From the NCBI RefSeq assembly GCF_037935975.1, contig NZ_CP149817.1:1302001-1366000 (forward strand): a DNA stretch of 64,000 bases. Reading direction: 5' to 3'. The stretch is from Teredinibacter turnerae. Lineage in GTDB: Bacteria > Pseudomonadota > Gammaproteobacteria > Pseudomonadales > Cellvibrionaceae. Made by a program: the position numbers and the translations under genes. Shown one piece after another: positions 8,901 through 17,141 of the stretch (positions within the stretch are counted from its first letter, which is position 1; the number at the start of each line of letters is the position of its first letter). Below the pieces are notes generated by a model. It saw nothing but the letters and a program-made list of their open reading frames with translations, was not told the DNA's origin and did no database searches.

Positions 8901-11900
8901 ACAGTTGCGGTGTTAGACACTGTGCCCGCGTTATCGGCCACGGTGTAAGTGAACGTATCGCTGCCCACGAAGTTATCCAACGGCGTGTACAGCACCTGGC
9001 CATTGTCCACCACAGCAATGCCGGACGTTGCGTTGGTCTCAATCAGCAGGGTTGCAGGTGCCAGGGTGCCGTCCACATCACTGTCGTTACCGAGCACATT
9101 GATGGTGAGACTTGCATCCTCTAACAGTCGCACAGTGTCGTCGTTGGCCTGTGGTGCGTCGTTCACGCTGTTGACTGTTATAGAAACGGTTGCTGCTGCA
9201 GATACGTCGCCATCATCATCGGCGACAGTGTAGGTGAAGCTATCGCTGCCGAAGTAGTTGCTGGCGGGCGTGTAGTTCACCGTGCCATTGCTGGCAACAC
9301 TCGTCGTGCCGTGCATTGGTGGCGTGGCGATTGCGACGCTGCTGGGGACCAAAGATCCGTCTGGATCAGAGTCGTTGCTGAGGACGGCGATGGTTACCGG
9401 TGTATCCTCATCTGTGGTGGCAGAATCGTTGACGGCACTGGGCGAGCTGTTAGGGTCGATCACGCTTATGGTGACCGTTGCCGCGTTGGAGCTGAGGCCA
9501 TTATTGTCGTCAATGGTGTAAGTGAAGCTGTCGTCGCCTAGATAATCCGTGGTTGGTGTATAGCTAACACTGCCGTTAACCACCTGCGCGGTGCCGTGCG
9601 ATGGCGCATTTACGACGCTCACGCTCGCGGTATCCAGACTGTCGCCCACATCAATATCTGAATCATTTGCTGCCACATCAATCGTGACGGGGGTGTTGAT
9701 GTCGGTAGACACCGCGTCAGCGACTGCGACAGGCGCATCGTTTACCGCGGTAATTGTGATCGACACCAGCGTCGAGGCAGAGGTGTCGCCGGTCGTATCC
9801 TGCACGGTGTAGCTGAAGCTATCCACACCGTTAAAATCTGCGTTCGGTGTGTAGGTGATATTGCCGTTGGCTGTATTAACGCTGGCCTGACCGTTACTGG
9901 CAGCCGCGACAATCAATACGCTGGCGGCATTGATGGTATCGTCCAGGTCAACATCGTTGGCCAGTACATCCACTGTTACCGGAGTATCCTCATTGGTTGT
10001 GGCGGCATCGGCTGTGGTGTCGGGGGCGTCGTTCTGTGGCGTCACCGTGATCGCAAACGTTTGTGGACTGCCGGTGTTGTCCAGTGCATCGGTCAGCGTA
10101 AAGCTGAAGCTGTCGCTGGTGCTTTCGCTGCCGTCGTGGCTGTATTGAATGTTGCCTTGTGTTATTTCCGTCTGATAAAAGCTGCTACCGGCGCTGAGTG
10201 CGACACCGTTGCGACGCAGATTTCCATTCACAGGGCTACCGCTCAGAGAAATCAGGATATCTGCTGCGGCAGTGGTCTGATCAGTCGCCGCAAGCAGGCT
10301 GGTGCTAATGGTGGCGCTGGCGCCTTCATCCAGGGTCAGGCCCGCGTTGGTGGCGAGTACTGGCGCAACTGAGTCTATGGTAAATGCGCTCAAGTTGAGC
10401 TGCGTGCTCAGGTTTCCGGCGCCGTCACTCACGCTAACGGTGCAATTGCTGTAAGTGCCGTCCGTCAACGCGCTGCTGTTATCTGGCTGGGTAAGTGTGA
10501 TGGTTTGGGTTCCCGCGCTAATGCTGCCTTCCGCAGCGCTGCCACAACTACCACTCACTGCTAGGGTGCCTGCTTCGCTTAACAACAAACCTACATCCGG
10601 CGTCGCGTCGCTGGTGGGCGTGGCCACTGCGGTCACCTCGGCGATGGTTGGTGGCGTGGTGTCGACAGTAAATTGTGCAAGCGCCAATGCGGTGCTGCTG
10701 TTGCCGACGCTATCGGTCACAATCACAGTGCAGTCGGCGTATGTTCCATCGCTCAGGCTGCTGCTGTTGTTGGTGGCGGTGAGGGTGATGGTGGTGTTGC
10801 CGCTACTGATCACGCCAATGTCGCTGCTGCCGCAACTGCCGCCGACCGCAAGCGTGCCAGCCTCTGAGCTGGAGAATGTCAGGCTCGGGGTCGAATCCGT
10901 ACCCAGGCTCGGTACGGCGGTTACCACTGCCAATATCGGCGCGCTGGTGTCGACAGTGAAACTGCTGATATTGAGTTGGCTGCTGGCGTTGCCCGCGGCG
11001 TCGGTGAGTATCGCCGTGCAATCGCTGTAGGTGCCATCCACTAAATTGGCGGACGCTGACGAGTTGAGCAGCGTGACACTGTTGTTGCCTGCACTCAGAG
11101 ATGGGCTGCTGCCCAGGCCACAACTTCCGCCGATAGCCAGGCTGCCGGCTTCGGATGCTGCGACCACTAATGTCGGTGAGTTGTCGTTGCCTGGTGTTGT
11201 CACTGGCGAAAATTCTGTGAGCGTTGGCGAGGTGCGATCAACCGTAAAGCTGCTTAAAGAGAGTGGCGGGCTGGCGTTGCCCCCTGCGTCGGTAGCGGTA
11301 ATCGCACAGTCGCTATAGGTGCCTTCGGTGAGGCTGGTGCTGTTATCTGGCTGGGTGAGCCGCAAGCTGATATTTCCTGCGCTCACACTGCCTGCATCCA
11401 GGCTGCCACAACTGCCGGAAAATGCCAGTGTCCCGTCTTCCGAAATGCTGACCACCACACTTGGCGTTGTTGCATTGGTGGCACTCGCCACGGCAGTAAA
11501 CTCCGTGAGCGAGGGTGCGAGGGTGTCGACCAGCACCGAAGTCAAGCTGCCTACACTGGCGAGCGTGGTGCTGATACTGTTGCCCGCGCTGTCGGTTATG
11601 GCGCCGCTGTTCAAGTCCAGCGAACCATTTAAGGAAATGCCATCGCTGTCGTTAAGGCCAGACTCAACAGAGTAAGAAAAAACCAGTGACGAGGTACCCG
11701 AGCCGGAAACATAGCTGGCGTAACGTGTAGCTGCGCCAATGGTCATTGCCAGCCGCGGCGTGCCGCCTGAGGTGTTGACTACAACCGTGTCGTCCAGATT
11801 AACCACGAAGCTAAGCGTGTCGCTCAAGCCATAGGTATTGTTGACTGGCACGGACACCGAAGTAACAGCCGGTGCGGTGGTATCGATAGTGACACTCAAA

Positions 11901-14329
11901 CCTGCCGATGCCGCCGATGTATTGCCTGCAATATCTGTCACGGTGCTGGTGATTGTGTGCGCCCCTTGAGACAGGGTTGATGCGGTAACCGTCCAGTTGC
12001 CGCTGCCGTCAACGGTTGCCGAGCCAATACTGCCATCCAGAGACGACTGCAGGCTCAGCAGCCCGTTTGCTTCAGCGGTGCCGGTGAATTGTGGTGTTGT
12101 GTTCGACGTCAGATCGTCCGAACTCGAGGTGCCGAGATCGCTCGCAGCGGCGAGATCCGCGGTGGATGGCGCTGATGGCGCGAGGGTGTCGATAAGGATG
12201 CTTAAACTGGTTGAGGAACCGGAAGTATTTGTCGCCTGATCAGTTGCCGTCGCGGAAATCTGATGCGCACCGGCGCTGAGCGTTGACGCGGTCACCGTCC
12301 AATTGCCGCTGCCATCTGCGGTTGTACTCCCAACAATGCCATCCACGTTGGAAGACAGAGTGATTGTTGCGCTGGCCTCGCTGGTACCCGTGAAGCTCGG
12401 TGTGGTATCGGCTGTAGTGTTGTCGCTGTTCGAGCCGCCAGTATCACTGCCAGCCTGCATATCTGGCGTGGAAGGGTTGGCGGGTGCAGTGGTATCAACA
12501 ATAAACGTGCTGAGTGCCAACGGACTGCTGGCGTTACCTGCGCTATCTGTCATTGTTAGCGTGCAGTTCGTGTAGGTCGAATCGGCTAGCGGTGTGCTGT
12601 TATCCGCTTGTGTTAGCGTAATTGTATGATTGCCCGTGGCGCTGATCGTTGTCGATGTACTGGTGCCGCATAAACCGCCGACGGAGAGGGTGCCTGCTTC
12701 GTTCGTCGAAAAGGTCACGTTGGGCGTGGCGTCGTTGGTTGGGCTGACGACTGGTGTCACCTCGCTCAACACCGGCGCACTCGCATCGACTGTAAAAGAG
12801 TTGATGGCCAGCGGAGTACTGCTGTTGCCGGAAGAATCCTGAACCGTGACCGTGCAGTCGCTGTAAGTGCCATCTGCCAAGGGGGTGCTGTTGTCGGTTT
12901 GGGTCAAGGTAATAGTGTTGGACCCGGAGCTTATTGCCCCTTCGTCAGAGCTGCCGCAAGAGCCGCCGACAGTCAGAGTTCCCGCTTCATCCGTGCTGAA
13001 GGTGTAGTCTGGTGTCGAGTCCGTTGTGGGCGAGGGTACCCCGGTGACAGCGGTTAGCGTCGGTGCAGTTGCGTCAGGGGCTTGCAGGTTATCGACGGTG
13101 AACGAGGCGATAAGGAAATAACGGTTGTTGGGAGCTGTGCCCTGATACTTAACCACAAACCGCGATAACGCCTTGCCCGCGCCAAAGGTTGAGGAAACAT
13201 CGACGGTGTCCACGTCCCCGTAGCCGCAAAAGGTGGTAGGCGTTGCCACGGTTACATTCTGGGTTCCGGCTGAAGAGTTGTTGGGGTAATAACCTTCAAT
13301 AGTGACGTTTACCGAAATGTCCGATGCGGTGCAGCCCGATTCTCCCACGGAAAGCTGCAAGGTATTGAGTTCGAAGGTGCCTACGTTGGTGCCGTCGGCG
13401 GCAATTTGCAGAGTTTTACCGTAAAGCCCGGAGCCTGCAGATGCATAGAGGTAGCCGTAACTGGCACCACCGTTTGCTGCTGAGACCCTACCGCCAAGGT
13501 TGGTAGCATCAAAATTACCGTCGCTGGTCGATATCACTGTCTGGTAGTAATAACTTGCTGGTGTGTTGTCGTTATAAAGCTGCAGCCCTGTGTATGTTTG
13601 TGGAGCCAGCACGCCGGAGAAATCTCGCAGCGCCTGCTCACTGAAAGGCGTTTGCGCGGTAATGTCTCCGCGGGCTATTTCAAGGTCCCAGTCACCGTCA
13701 TTCGCTGTGTTGCCGGTGAGGTCTGCGGAAGCTGCAGTGTCGAGACCAGTGGTATTACTCACCAGCTCCAGAAAATCTTCGCCCTCTGCGCTCGCGGCAA
13801 AATTACAACCGTACAACAAAAAGTCGCCACCTGCGTTTACCGCATGCTCCAACGCAGCGAATAATTCAGTTGTTTCACGCAGGTCTGTTGCTGGAATTTC
13901 CCGACCCGCGAGCTGTAAATGGCCACTGCTGCCGTGGCTGAATAAATGTACTGCGTCTAAATGCTGGTACTTAGCGAGAATTTCGACAAGCTGTGTTACG
14001 CCATCCTCACCAGGAACAATCTCTGCGACGGCTACTCCCGGCGCGATACCGTTGAACAAGGTCTGCTTGTCTTGCACTGCAGAGTCAATGATCACCAGCT
14101 CTCGCACCGGGCTGCCGTGCGTTAACACTGGCTCGTTCGTGTTCAACGCGTCGGGCGAATAAGGGGCAGCGACAGAGTGCGCCTTGTCGTTTGACCACAG
14201 CAGGGCGGCCTGTTGTGGTGTTTGTGCCCGCGCATTGCGCTGGTAGGTGTTGGCGTAGCTCCCTGTTGCCGCGTAGGCGGTGAACGGGAGAAGTATCGAG
14301 GTAATTCCTTGTGCGAGAAAATGTTTCAT
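5906..14329 (-). CDS. Giant DUF4347/Ig-cadherin repeat surface protein with internal sorting tail and C-terminal beta-barrel
   Basis: About 2,807 residues; ATG at 14329 (an in-frame TTG lies at 14335). Order: signal peptide (~1-22, ending AYA); DUF4347 (~75-240, with H-L-F-S-H-G-S-S-G and LLYGCNFA); a beta domain; about nine Ig-like repeats (~410-1390) typified by E-A-G-T-L-x-V-x-G-S-C-G and D-G-T-Y-S-D-C; a cadherin-like segment; five NDAP...NEDTPVTVDVLANDxD repeats (~1500-1960); a putative-Ig domain; calcium-binding D-x-D-x-D-T-I-S-D-Y type repeats; a Calx-beta domain; and a choice-of-anchor-U-like region with ECDPGVRCRLGE. Near residue 2577 comes GGGATSG, a hydrophobic stretch and GRR, resembling a GlyGly-CTERM sorting tail. 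It runs directly into a second signal peptide (ending APAPAQA) and a ~185-residue OmpA/OMP-type beta-barrel ending in F. Likely exported and cell-surface; probable roles are adhesion or carbohydrate contact (inferred). It lies 46 bp downstream of the sulfotransferase gene. Confidence 0.9.
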   Translation of the reverse strand: MKHFLAQGITSILLPFTAYAATGSYANTYQRNARAQTPQQAALLWSNDKAHSVAAPYSPDALNTNEPVLTHGSPVRELVIIDSAVQDKQTLFNGIAPGVAVAEIVPGEDGVTQLVEILAKYQHLDAVHLFSHGSSGHLQLAGREIPATDLRETTELFAALEHAVNAGGDFLLYGCNFAASAEGEDFLELVSNTTGLDTAASADLTGNTANDGDWDLEIARGDITAQTPFSEQALRDFSGVLAPQTYTGLQLYNDNTPASYYYQTVISTSDGNFDATNLGGRVSAANGGASYGYLYASAGSGLYGKTLQIAADGTNVGTFELNTLQLSVGESGCTASDISVNVTIEGYYPNNSSAGTQNVTVATPTTFCGYGDVDTVDVSSTFGAGKALSRFVVKYQGTAPNNRYFLIASFTVDNLQAPDATAPTLTAVTGVPSPTTDSTPDYTFSTDEAGTLTVGGSCGSSDEGAISSGSNTITLTQTDNSTPLADGTYSDCTVTVQDSSGNSSTPLAINSFTVDASAPVLSEVTPVVSPTNDATPNVTFSTNEAGTLSVGGLCGTSTSTTISATGNHTITLTQADNSTPLADSTYTNCTLTMTDSAGNASSPLALSTFIVDTTAPANPSTPDMQAGSDTGGSNSDNTTADTTPSFTGTSEASATITLSSNVDGIVGSTTADGSGNWTVTASTLSAGAHQISATATDQATNTSGSSTSLSILIDTLAPSAPSTADLAAASDLGTSSSDDLTSNTTPQFTGTAEANGLLSLQSSLDGSIGSATVDGSGNWTVTASTLSQGAHTITSTVTDIAGNTSAASAGLSVTIDTTAPAVTSVSVPVNNTYGLSDTLSFVVNLDDTVVVNTSGGTPRLAMTIGAATRYASYVSGSGTSSLVFSYSVESGLNDSDGISLNGSLDLNSGAITDSAGNSISTTLASVGSLTSVLVDTLAPSLTEFTAVASATNATTPSVVVSISEDGTLAFSGSCGSLDAGSVSAGNISLRLTQPDNSTSLTEGTYSDCAITATDAGGNASPPLSLSSFTVDRTSPTLTEFSPVTTPGNDNSPTLVVAASEAGSLAIGGSCGLGSSPSLSAGNNSVTLLNSSASANLVDGTYSDCTAILTDAAGNASSQLNISSFTVDTSAPILAVVTAVPSLGTDSTPSLTFSSSEAGTLAVGGSCGSSDIGVISSGNTTITLTATNNSSSLSDGTYADCTVIVTDSVGNSSTALALAQFTVDTTPPTIAEVTAVATPTSDATPDVGLLLSEAGTLAVSGSCGSAAEGSISAGTQTITLTQPDNSSALTDGTYSNCTVSVSDGAGNLSTQLNLSAFTIDSVAPVLATNAGLTLDEGASATISTSLLAATDQTTAAADILISLSGSPVNGNLRRNGVALSAGSSFYQTEITQGNIQYSHDGSESTSDSFSFTLTDALDNTGSPQTFAITVTPQNDAPDTTADAATTNEDTPVTVDVLANDVDLDDTINAASVLIVAAASNGQASVNTANGNITYTPNADFNGVDSFSYTVQDTTGDTSASTLVSITITAVNDAPVAVADAVSTDINTPVTIDVAANDSDIDVGDSLDTASVSVVNAPSHGTAQVVNGSVSYTPTTDYLGDDSFTYTIDDNNGLSSNAATVTISVIDPNSSPSAVNDSATTDEDTPVTIAVLSNDSDPDGSLVPSSVAIATPPMHGTTSVASNGTVNYTPASNYFGSDSFTYTVADDDGDVSAAATVSITVNSVNDAPQANDDTVRLLEDASLTINVLGNDSDVDGTLAPATLLIETNATSGIAVVDNGQVLYTPLDNFVGSDTFTYTVADNAGTVSNTATVTLTVDPVNDAPKAADDSFSILAASASDLVVLENDADIDGSLDAAGINVVAAPAQGTLSNNNDGTLRYTPNGGITPLDGDSFSYTVPDNDGESSNTATVTLTFVPGSTPVISGTPAEDIIEGQAFAFTPTVTNADSLFTLSFSVQNLPAWMAFDSATGSLSGTPTSGDIGAYDNITLSVSDGVNTTVLTAFTVEVFADVDTDNDTISDYQEQLDGTDPNDPLDYLDLTPPDLLAPSDIIVDATGLFTRVTLAQLLSLSADATQAEVDEAVAALVTDNVNGDGCCNAAPQGITDGRYQLRPGVHAIQWTAEDFMGNSSQVTQTVFVRPLVSLSKDQTSVEGATASFQVLLNGPAIRYPFEVPLMIDTSSTATDTDYEPVPSSVVFSEGQTEISVAIRTLADTTAENDEVLRVQLDDRTSETEDLSDGFDADIYDINAGAKTAFALTIVERNVSPKLTLTLRQAGKQTIQVTPNGGEVTVTSAVVDPNPNDTHSIDWSGTDSALNDTSATPTVLTFSPADLASGRYKVKAKATDSASSSNTAVLHFVVVQSLPQLLATDDTDNDGIDDETEGTADSDDDGIADYLDNITATNVLPERARQTDSFLIECDPGVRCRLGEFSIQTPSSGARLLEDERSDLSDFNEDTHFNSSGIFDFELADLPEAGRSTSVVIPQIAPIPANALYRKFQNGEWRNFVEDANNLLHSTAGTEGFCPPPGDSAWQPGLSEGHWCVQLTIEDGGPNDADGEVNGSVSDPGAVATQKRRTIKTGGGATSGVLLLLIALLAMGRRVKVSRSLPLAILLAGGLIGTAPAPAQAYEPETFFVNATVVKSESQQSAGDYAATMTANGVETTVLNYDAKSNGYHINVGHTFTPYVSSMFGYLDLGKADTELSFLDEDDEIVSKALEESYPHLGKGVTANARLHYDLHSAFTIYADAGLYYWRSKIHVGQSDIEGEQKGLDPWGGLGIQLNYQALSVNVSYQYFKLDETSATALGIGFGYQF

Positions 14330-14375
14330 AAACAAGCTCAGGTTTTAGTCGCTAAAAATATTGAGGGTATTTGTA

Positions 14376-15191
14376 TTATCGAGGGGCGATAGTGCTGGCG
14401 GCGGTGCCGGTTGTATCCTGCCAAAAGGCCATATCCTGGTATTTGGTAAACAGATCCGGCGGTAACAGGCTGCGCCTGGGCGAAAACTCCACTTTGCGCT
14501 GCACCGTATGTAAGTCGCGCACCCCAAGTTGTTGATCGAATTCGGTTGCCTCGTATTCCACATTGTCAAAATCGTGCTGATAAAAATCTTCGCCGATAAA
14601 CTGGTATAGCAGCTCCAGCGTGCGGCTGGGATGCTGGGTGAGCAGTTGATAGTCGACTAGAAGCAAACGATCAGAAAAATCGCCGTAATAGGCCTCCTTC
14701 AGTGCCGTCCAGGCTCCGCCCAATGTGCCGTTTGCGCTGGCGAGCGTTTCACAGCGTGAGTAGACGGTGGCGCGATTGCCAGCGGAGAACATGCGGCTGT
14801 AATCGAAAGGGTTCTTGCGATGAATACGTTCAAAGCTGTCCATAATCCAGGCGGGGTTACGCACGCAGCAAATTACCTTAAAGTCGCCGAACAGTTCGAC
14901 CAGTTGGTGCAGGCGTGCAGTCCATGCGCGACTGGTATCAAAAATAATCGGCGGATTTTCCTCTTCGGCGTAGTAAGCCTCAAATAGACTTTTACACAAG
15001 CGCTTGCGCTTATCGGCATTGAAAAAAGAATAAAACTCGCTTCCTGCGCCTGTTTGTTCCAGGATGGAATTCATTAAATTGGAGACAGGGCTGCTCATTG
15101 CAGCGTGGAATCGGGGATTTTGTCGCAACAGGCCCGCGAGCAGGGTCGAACCTGATCGTGGCAGACCCGAAATGAAGTGAAATTCAGACAC
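14376..15191 (-). CDS. Sulfotransferase family protein
   Basis: 271 residues, GTG start at 15191. The N-terminus has the sulfotransferase PAPS-binding P-loop (FISGLPRSGSTLLAGLLRQNP, residues ~6-26). VICCVRNPAWIMDSFERI (~109-126) is the 3'-phosphate-binding region with Arg and Ser. These enzymes transfer sulfate from PAPS to hydroxyl groups of carbohydrates, lipids or tyrosines. No signal peptide, so it is cytosolic. It lies 46 bp upstream of the giant surface protein gene and on the same strand, and downstream of the tail-collar, formyltransferase and methyltransferase-like genes. This suggests a joint role in making or modifying a surface product, though the acceptor is unknown. Confidence 0.85.
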   Translation of the reverse strand: MSEFHFISGLPRSGSTLLAGLLRQNPRFHAAMSSPVSNLMNSILEQTGAGSEFYSFFNADKRKRLCKSLFEAYYAEEENPPIIFDTSRAWTARLHQLVELFGDFKVICCVRNPAWIMDSFERIHRKNPFDYSRMFSAGNRATVYSRCETLASANGTLGGAWTALKEAYYGDFSDRLLLVDYQLLTQHPSRTLELLYQFIGEDFYQHDFDNVEYEATEFDQQLGVRDLHTVQRKVEFSPRRSLLPPDLFTKYQDMAFWQDTTGTAASTIAPR

Positions 15192-15552
15192 CTAGCTAAC
15201 CTTCTTGTTCTTGGCACGTTGCATAAACGCGCGGTGTAAAACACGTTTTAAGCTTAGCAGGCGGATTCAGAACTGTTAGAAATAAGGCCCTTTGGTTATA
15301 AAAATACCCCAAATAATTTAAATGCTGAGTAGACAGCTTTTAAATTCGTAACCGGGGTAGTGCCTTGGTCCCGAATTTTCTGCCTTTTGTCGGAAGTGCG
15401 CTCTGTTGACTCGTGCCGCCCGCACGCTTAAACACCGGGTTCCACATTTCGATGACACCTACTGTTGGCCCAGTTTTAAACGTACGGGTCAGTCTAAAAG
15501 TCGCTGCCGGAGTGGCGCAGTGTCAACAGGTTCTAGGTTAATCAGAGGTTCG
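15192..15552. other. Intergenic region between tail-collar and sulfotransferase genes
   Basis: About 360 bases. Apart from the solitary MITE-1 end at 15533-15551, no repeat or convincing coding signal is seen. It likely contains the promoter of the sulfotransferase/giant protein pair, but no clear elements were recognised. Confidence 0.4.
15533..15551. repeat. Solitary MITE-1 end
   Basis: CTAGGTTAATCAGAGGTTC differs at one position from the right end of the element in the GFA gene (27911-27929) and at one position from the complement of its left end. It lies one base from the stop codon of the tail-collar gene (15553-15555). The other end of an element was not found in the following 350 bases. 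Confidence 0.6.
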
Positions 15553-16140
15553 CTAGCTTCTATTCGGGTACACACCCTCGGTGGCGATTGCGTAGCTGAC
15601 CGCTAGGGAGGGTTGCAACAGGCTAAATAAACTGGAATTACCTGCGTTCCCCACTTGCACTTCTCCGGTGACATCCAGGCCGCCGAGTGCGACCGGGTTC
15701 GCGGTAGTTACTGTGTAAATTTTTTCTGGCTTATCGGCTCCCGTACCGCCGGCAACCACATTGGCCAGTACGGCGCCTGTTTCTGGCGTCGCCAGGTCTG
15801 CCGGATCGGTAGTGCCCACAAGACTTGATTGTGAGCTAAAGTTAGCCGGATGGCTGTGGGTCGGCATTTGCGACTCCTGGATGACACAGGTTTCGGAGCC
15901 TGCATCGCGCCCCATCGGCCATTGGCTGCCGCCGGGGGGATATCCTGTTCCCAGGGGCACTCGACCTCTCAGGTCGGGAATACCGAAGCTCGAGCGACCA
16001 TCGCCGCCGTAATGAGTGCCGATAAGCGAATAGAGTGCGGTGTTATCCTGGATGGCCATGAGCTGTCCCTGGCAAAGTGCCCAGCCTTCCTGTCCGAAAT
16101 TAAAGCCGAAAAGATGTATATCACCTAGGATGGGTTGCAT
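15553..16140 (-). CDS. Phage tail-collar/microcystin-dependent protein family
   Basis: 195 residues. The N-terminal GDIHLFGFNFGQEGWALCQG-L region with LYSLIGTHYGGDGRSSFGIPDLRGRVPLG is the tail-collar fold shared by phage tail fibres and the bacterial microcystin-dependent proteins (MdpB type). The C-terminus (SYAIATEGVYPNRS) matches the usual family ending, so the protein is full length. The ATG is preceded by GAGGGAA. No signal peptide. In bacteria these genes usually occur away from prophages and their function is not established; here no other phage gene is present. The gene follows the formyltransferase by 23 bp, so the two are probably co-transcribed. Confidence 0.85.
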   Translation of the reverse strand: MQPILGDIHLFGFNFGQEGWALCQGQLMAIQDNTALYSLIGTHYGGDGRSSFGIPDLRGRVPLGTGYPPGGSQWPMGRDAGSETCVIQESQMPTHSHPANFSSQSSLVGTTDPADLATPETGAVLANVVAGGTGADKPEKIYTVTTANPVALGGLDVTGEVQVGNAGNSSLFSLLQPSLAVSYAIATEGVYPNRS

Positions 16141-16163
16141 TGTGTTCCCTCATATCAAGTGAG

Positions 16164-17141
16164 TCAGGACTTCAGTTGAATTCCCGCGTCCAGAGAAAAC
16201 CGCTCTGCAAAGGCATAGCCAGTAAACAGACCGTCGGCGCAGGAGATGATGTCAAGGCGAACGGCATTTTCCCGAGTTGCGACAATTAATCCTTCGGGTT
16301 CGCCAATAAATAAAATTGTGCCTGCTGCAATACCGAATTGGGGGTAATCGACGGGTGTAGCCTGTTGCAACAGCAGTGGACAATTGTTGTAGTAAAACAG
16401 CGCGGAAAATGGCTGCCCGGCGCCCGCACGGCACATCGCACTAATCGCTTCTGCTGACATGTTTTGCCAGATAATCTGCAGATCGCTCGCGCGAGGCCGG
16501 CGAGCGTAGTTTTTACCTGGTATCGACTCCCAGTTTTTGTCCGCCGCAAATTGAGGCTGACAAGTGAGTTCCGGGCCTCCTAAACCCCTCTGCAATTCGG
16601 CGATCAGTGGTAGTGCCAGCCACGCCATTTGGTTGGAAAGGCTTTGTAGCGTATCCAGCGGGTGAATTGGAATATCCCGCGCAGCCACGATGTCTCCTTG
16701 ATCCGGCTCGTTGGTTGCCTTGTGCAGTGTGAGTGTGAGTACGGGCTCGCGATTGCGGATTTGCCAGTAAAGCGGGTAGGGACCCGGATAGGCAGGTAAG
16801 CGAGAGCCGTGGAGGTTGAAAACACCGCGCGCAAAATAAGCGAGTAATTTTTCTGGCAAAACGTGGGGGTAGGTGAATATAACCCCGACCTCTACTTGCA
16901 TGCGATCCAGATCGTGCGCCAATTCGGAGAGCTGCGCCTGGCCGCAGTTCAGGTATGGAATATCTTTTTCGTGTAGTCGTGCACGCAGGTTGAAAACTTC
17001 GTGAGCAAACGGCGAGCTATTGTCCAATGCGGGCAGAATGACCGTCGCCAATTGCCCGTTTTTCTGCAGTTGGCTAAGTAAAGGAAGAGCGAGAGACGAG
17101 GCGGTGAACACCACCAGGGGTTTAGTACTCTTATCGCTCAT
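16164..17141 (-). CDS. Formyltransferase family protein (methionyl-tRNA formyltransferase-like fold)
   Basis: About 325 residues from the ATG at 17141, whose ATGA overlaps the stop of the upstream gene; a longer in-frame start at 17375 overlaps that gene heavily and is rejected. A Rossmann-like N-terminus (PLVVFTASSLALPLLSQL) precedes the formyl-transfer core: VFNLHGSRLPAYPGPYPLYW with the catalytic Asn-x-His, and E-P-D-Q-G-D-I-V-A supplying the conserved Asp. The C-terminal part resembles the second domain of Fmt/ArnA proteins. These enzymes move a formyl group from 10-formyl-tetrahydrofolate to an amine. True Fmt is usually next to def, which is absent here, so the substrate is more likely an amino sugar or small metabolite (inference). 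Confidence 0.75.
   Translation of the reverse strand: MSDKSTKPLVVFTASSLALPLLSQLQKNGQLATVILPALDNSSPFAHEVFNLRARLHEKDIPYLNCGQAQLSELAHDLDRMQVEVGVIFTYPHVLPEKLLAYFARGVFNLHGSRLPAYPGPYPLYWQIRNREPVLTLTLHKATNEPDQGDIVAARDIPIHPLDTLQSLSNQMAWLALPLIAELQRGLGGPELTCQPQFAADKNWESIPGKNYARRPRASDLQIIWQNMSAEAISAMCRAGAGQPFSALFYYNNCPLLLQQATPVDYPQFGIAAGTILFIGEPEGLIVATRENAVRLDIISCADGLFTGYAFAERFSLDAGIQLKS

Noticed and set aside
7274-12842. Long plus-strand ORFs opposite the giant surface-protein gene (e.g. 7274-7819, 10455-11030, 11319-11675)
   Set aside because: They are antisense to a protein with clear domains, repeat in step with its Ig-like repeats, have low-complexity Ser/Val/Leu composition and no ribosome-binding sites.
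8340-13080. Possible CRISPR or tandem DNA repeat array
   Set aside because: The periodicity is ~270-300 bp, diverged and in frame; it reflects Ig/cadherin domain repeats in the coding sequence, not short direct repeats with spacers.
15553-16140. Prophage remnant suggested by a tail-collar domain
   Set aside because: No other phage gene, integrase or attachment site is near; the microcystin-dependent family occurs outside prophages.
16164-17141. Assignment as methionyl-tRNA formyltransferase (fmt)
   Set aside because: Sequence diverges from Fmt, there is no def/rsmB neighbourhood, and it is overlapped with a methyltransferase-like gene; kept as formyltransferase family only.
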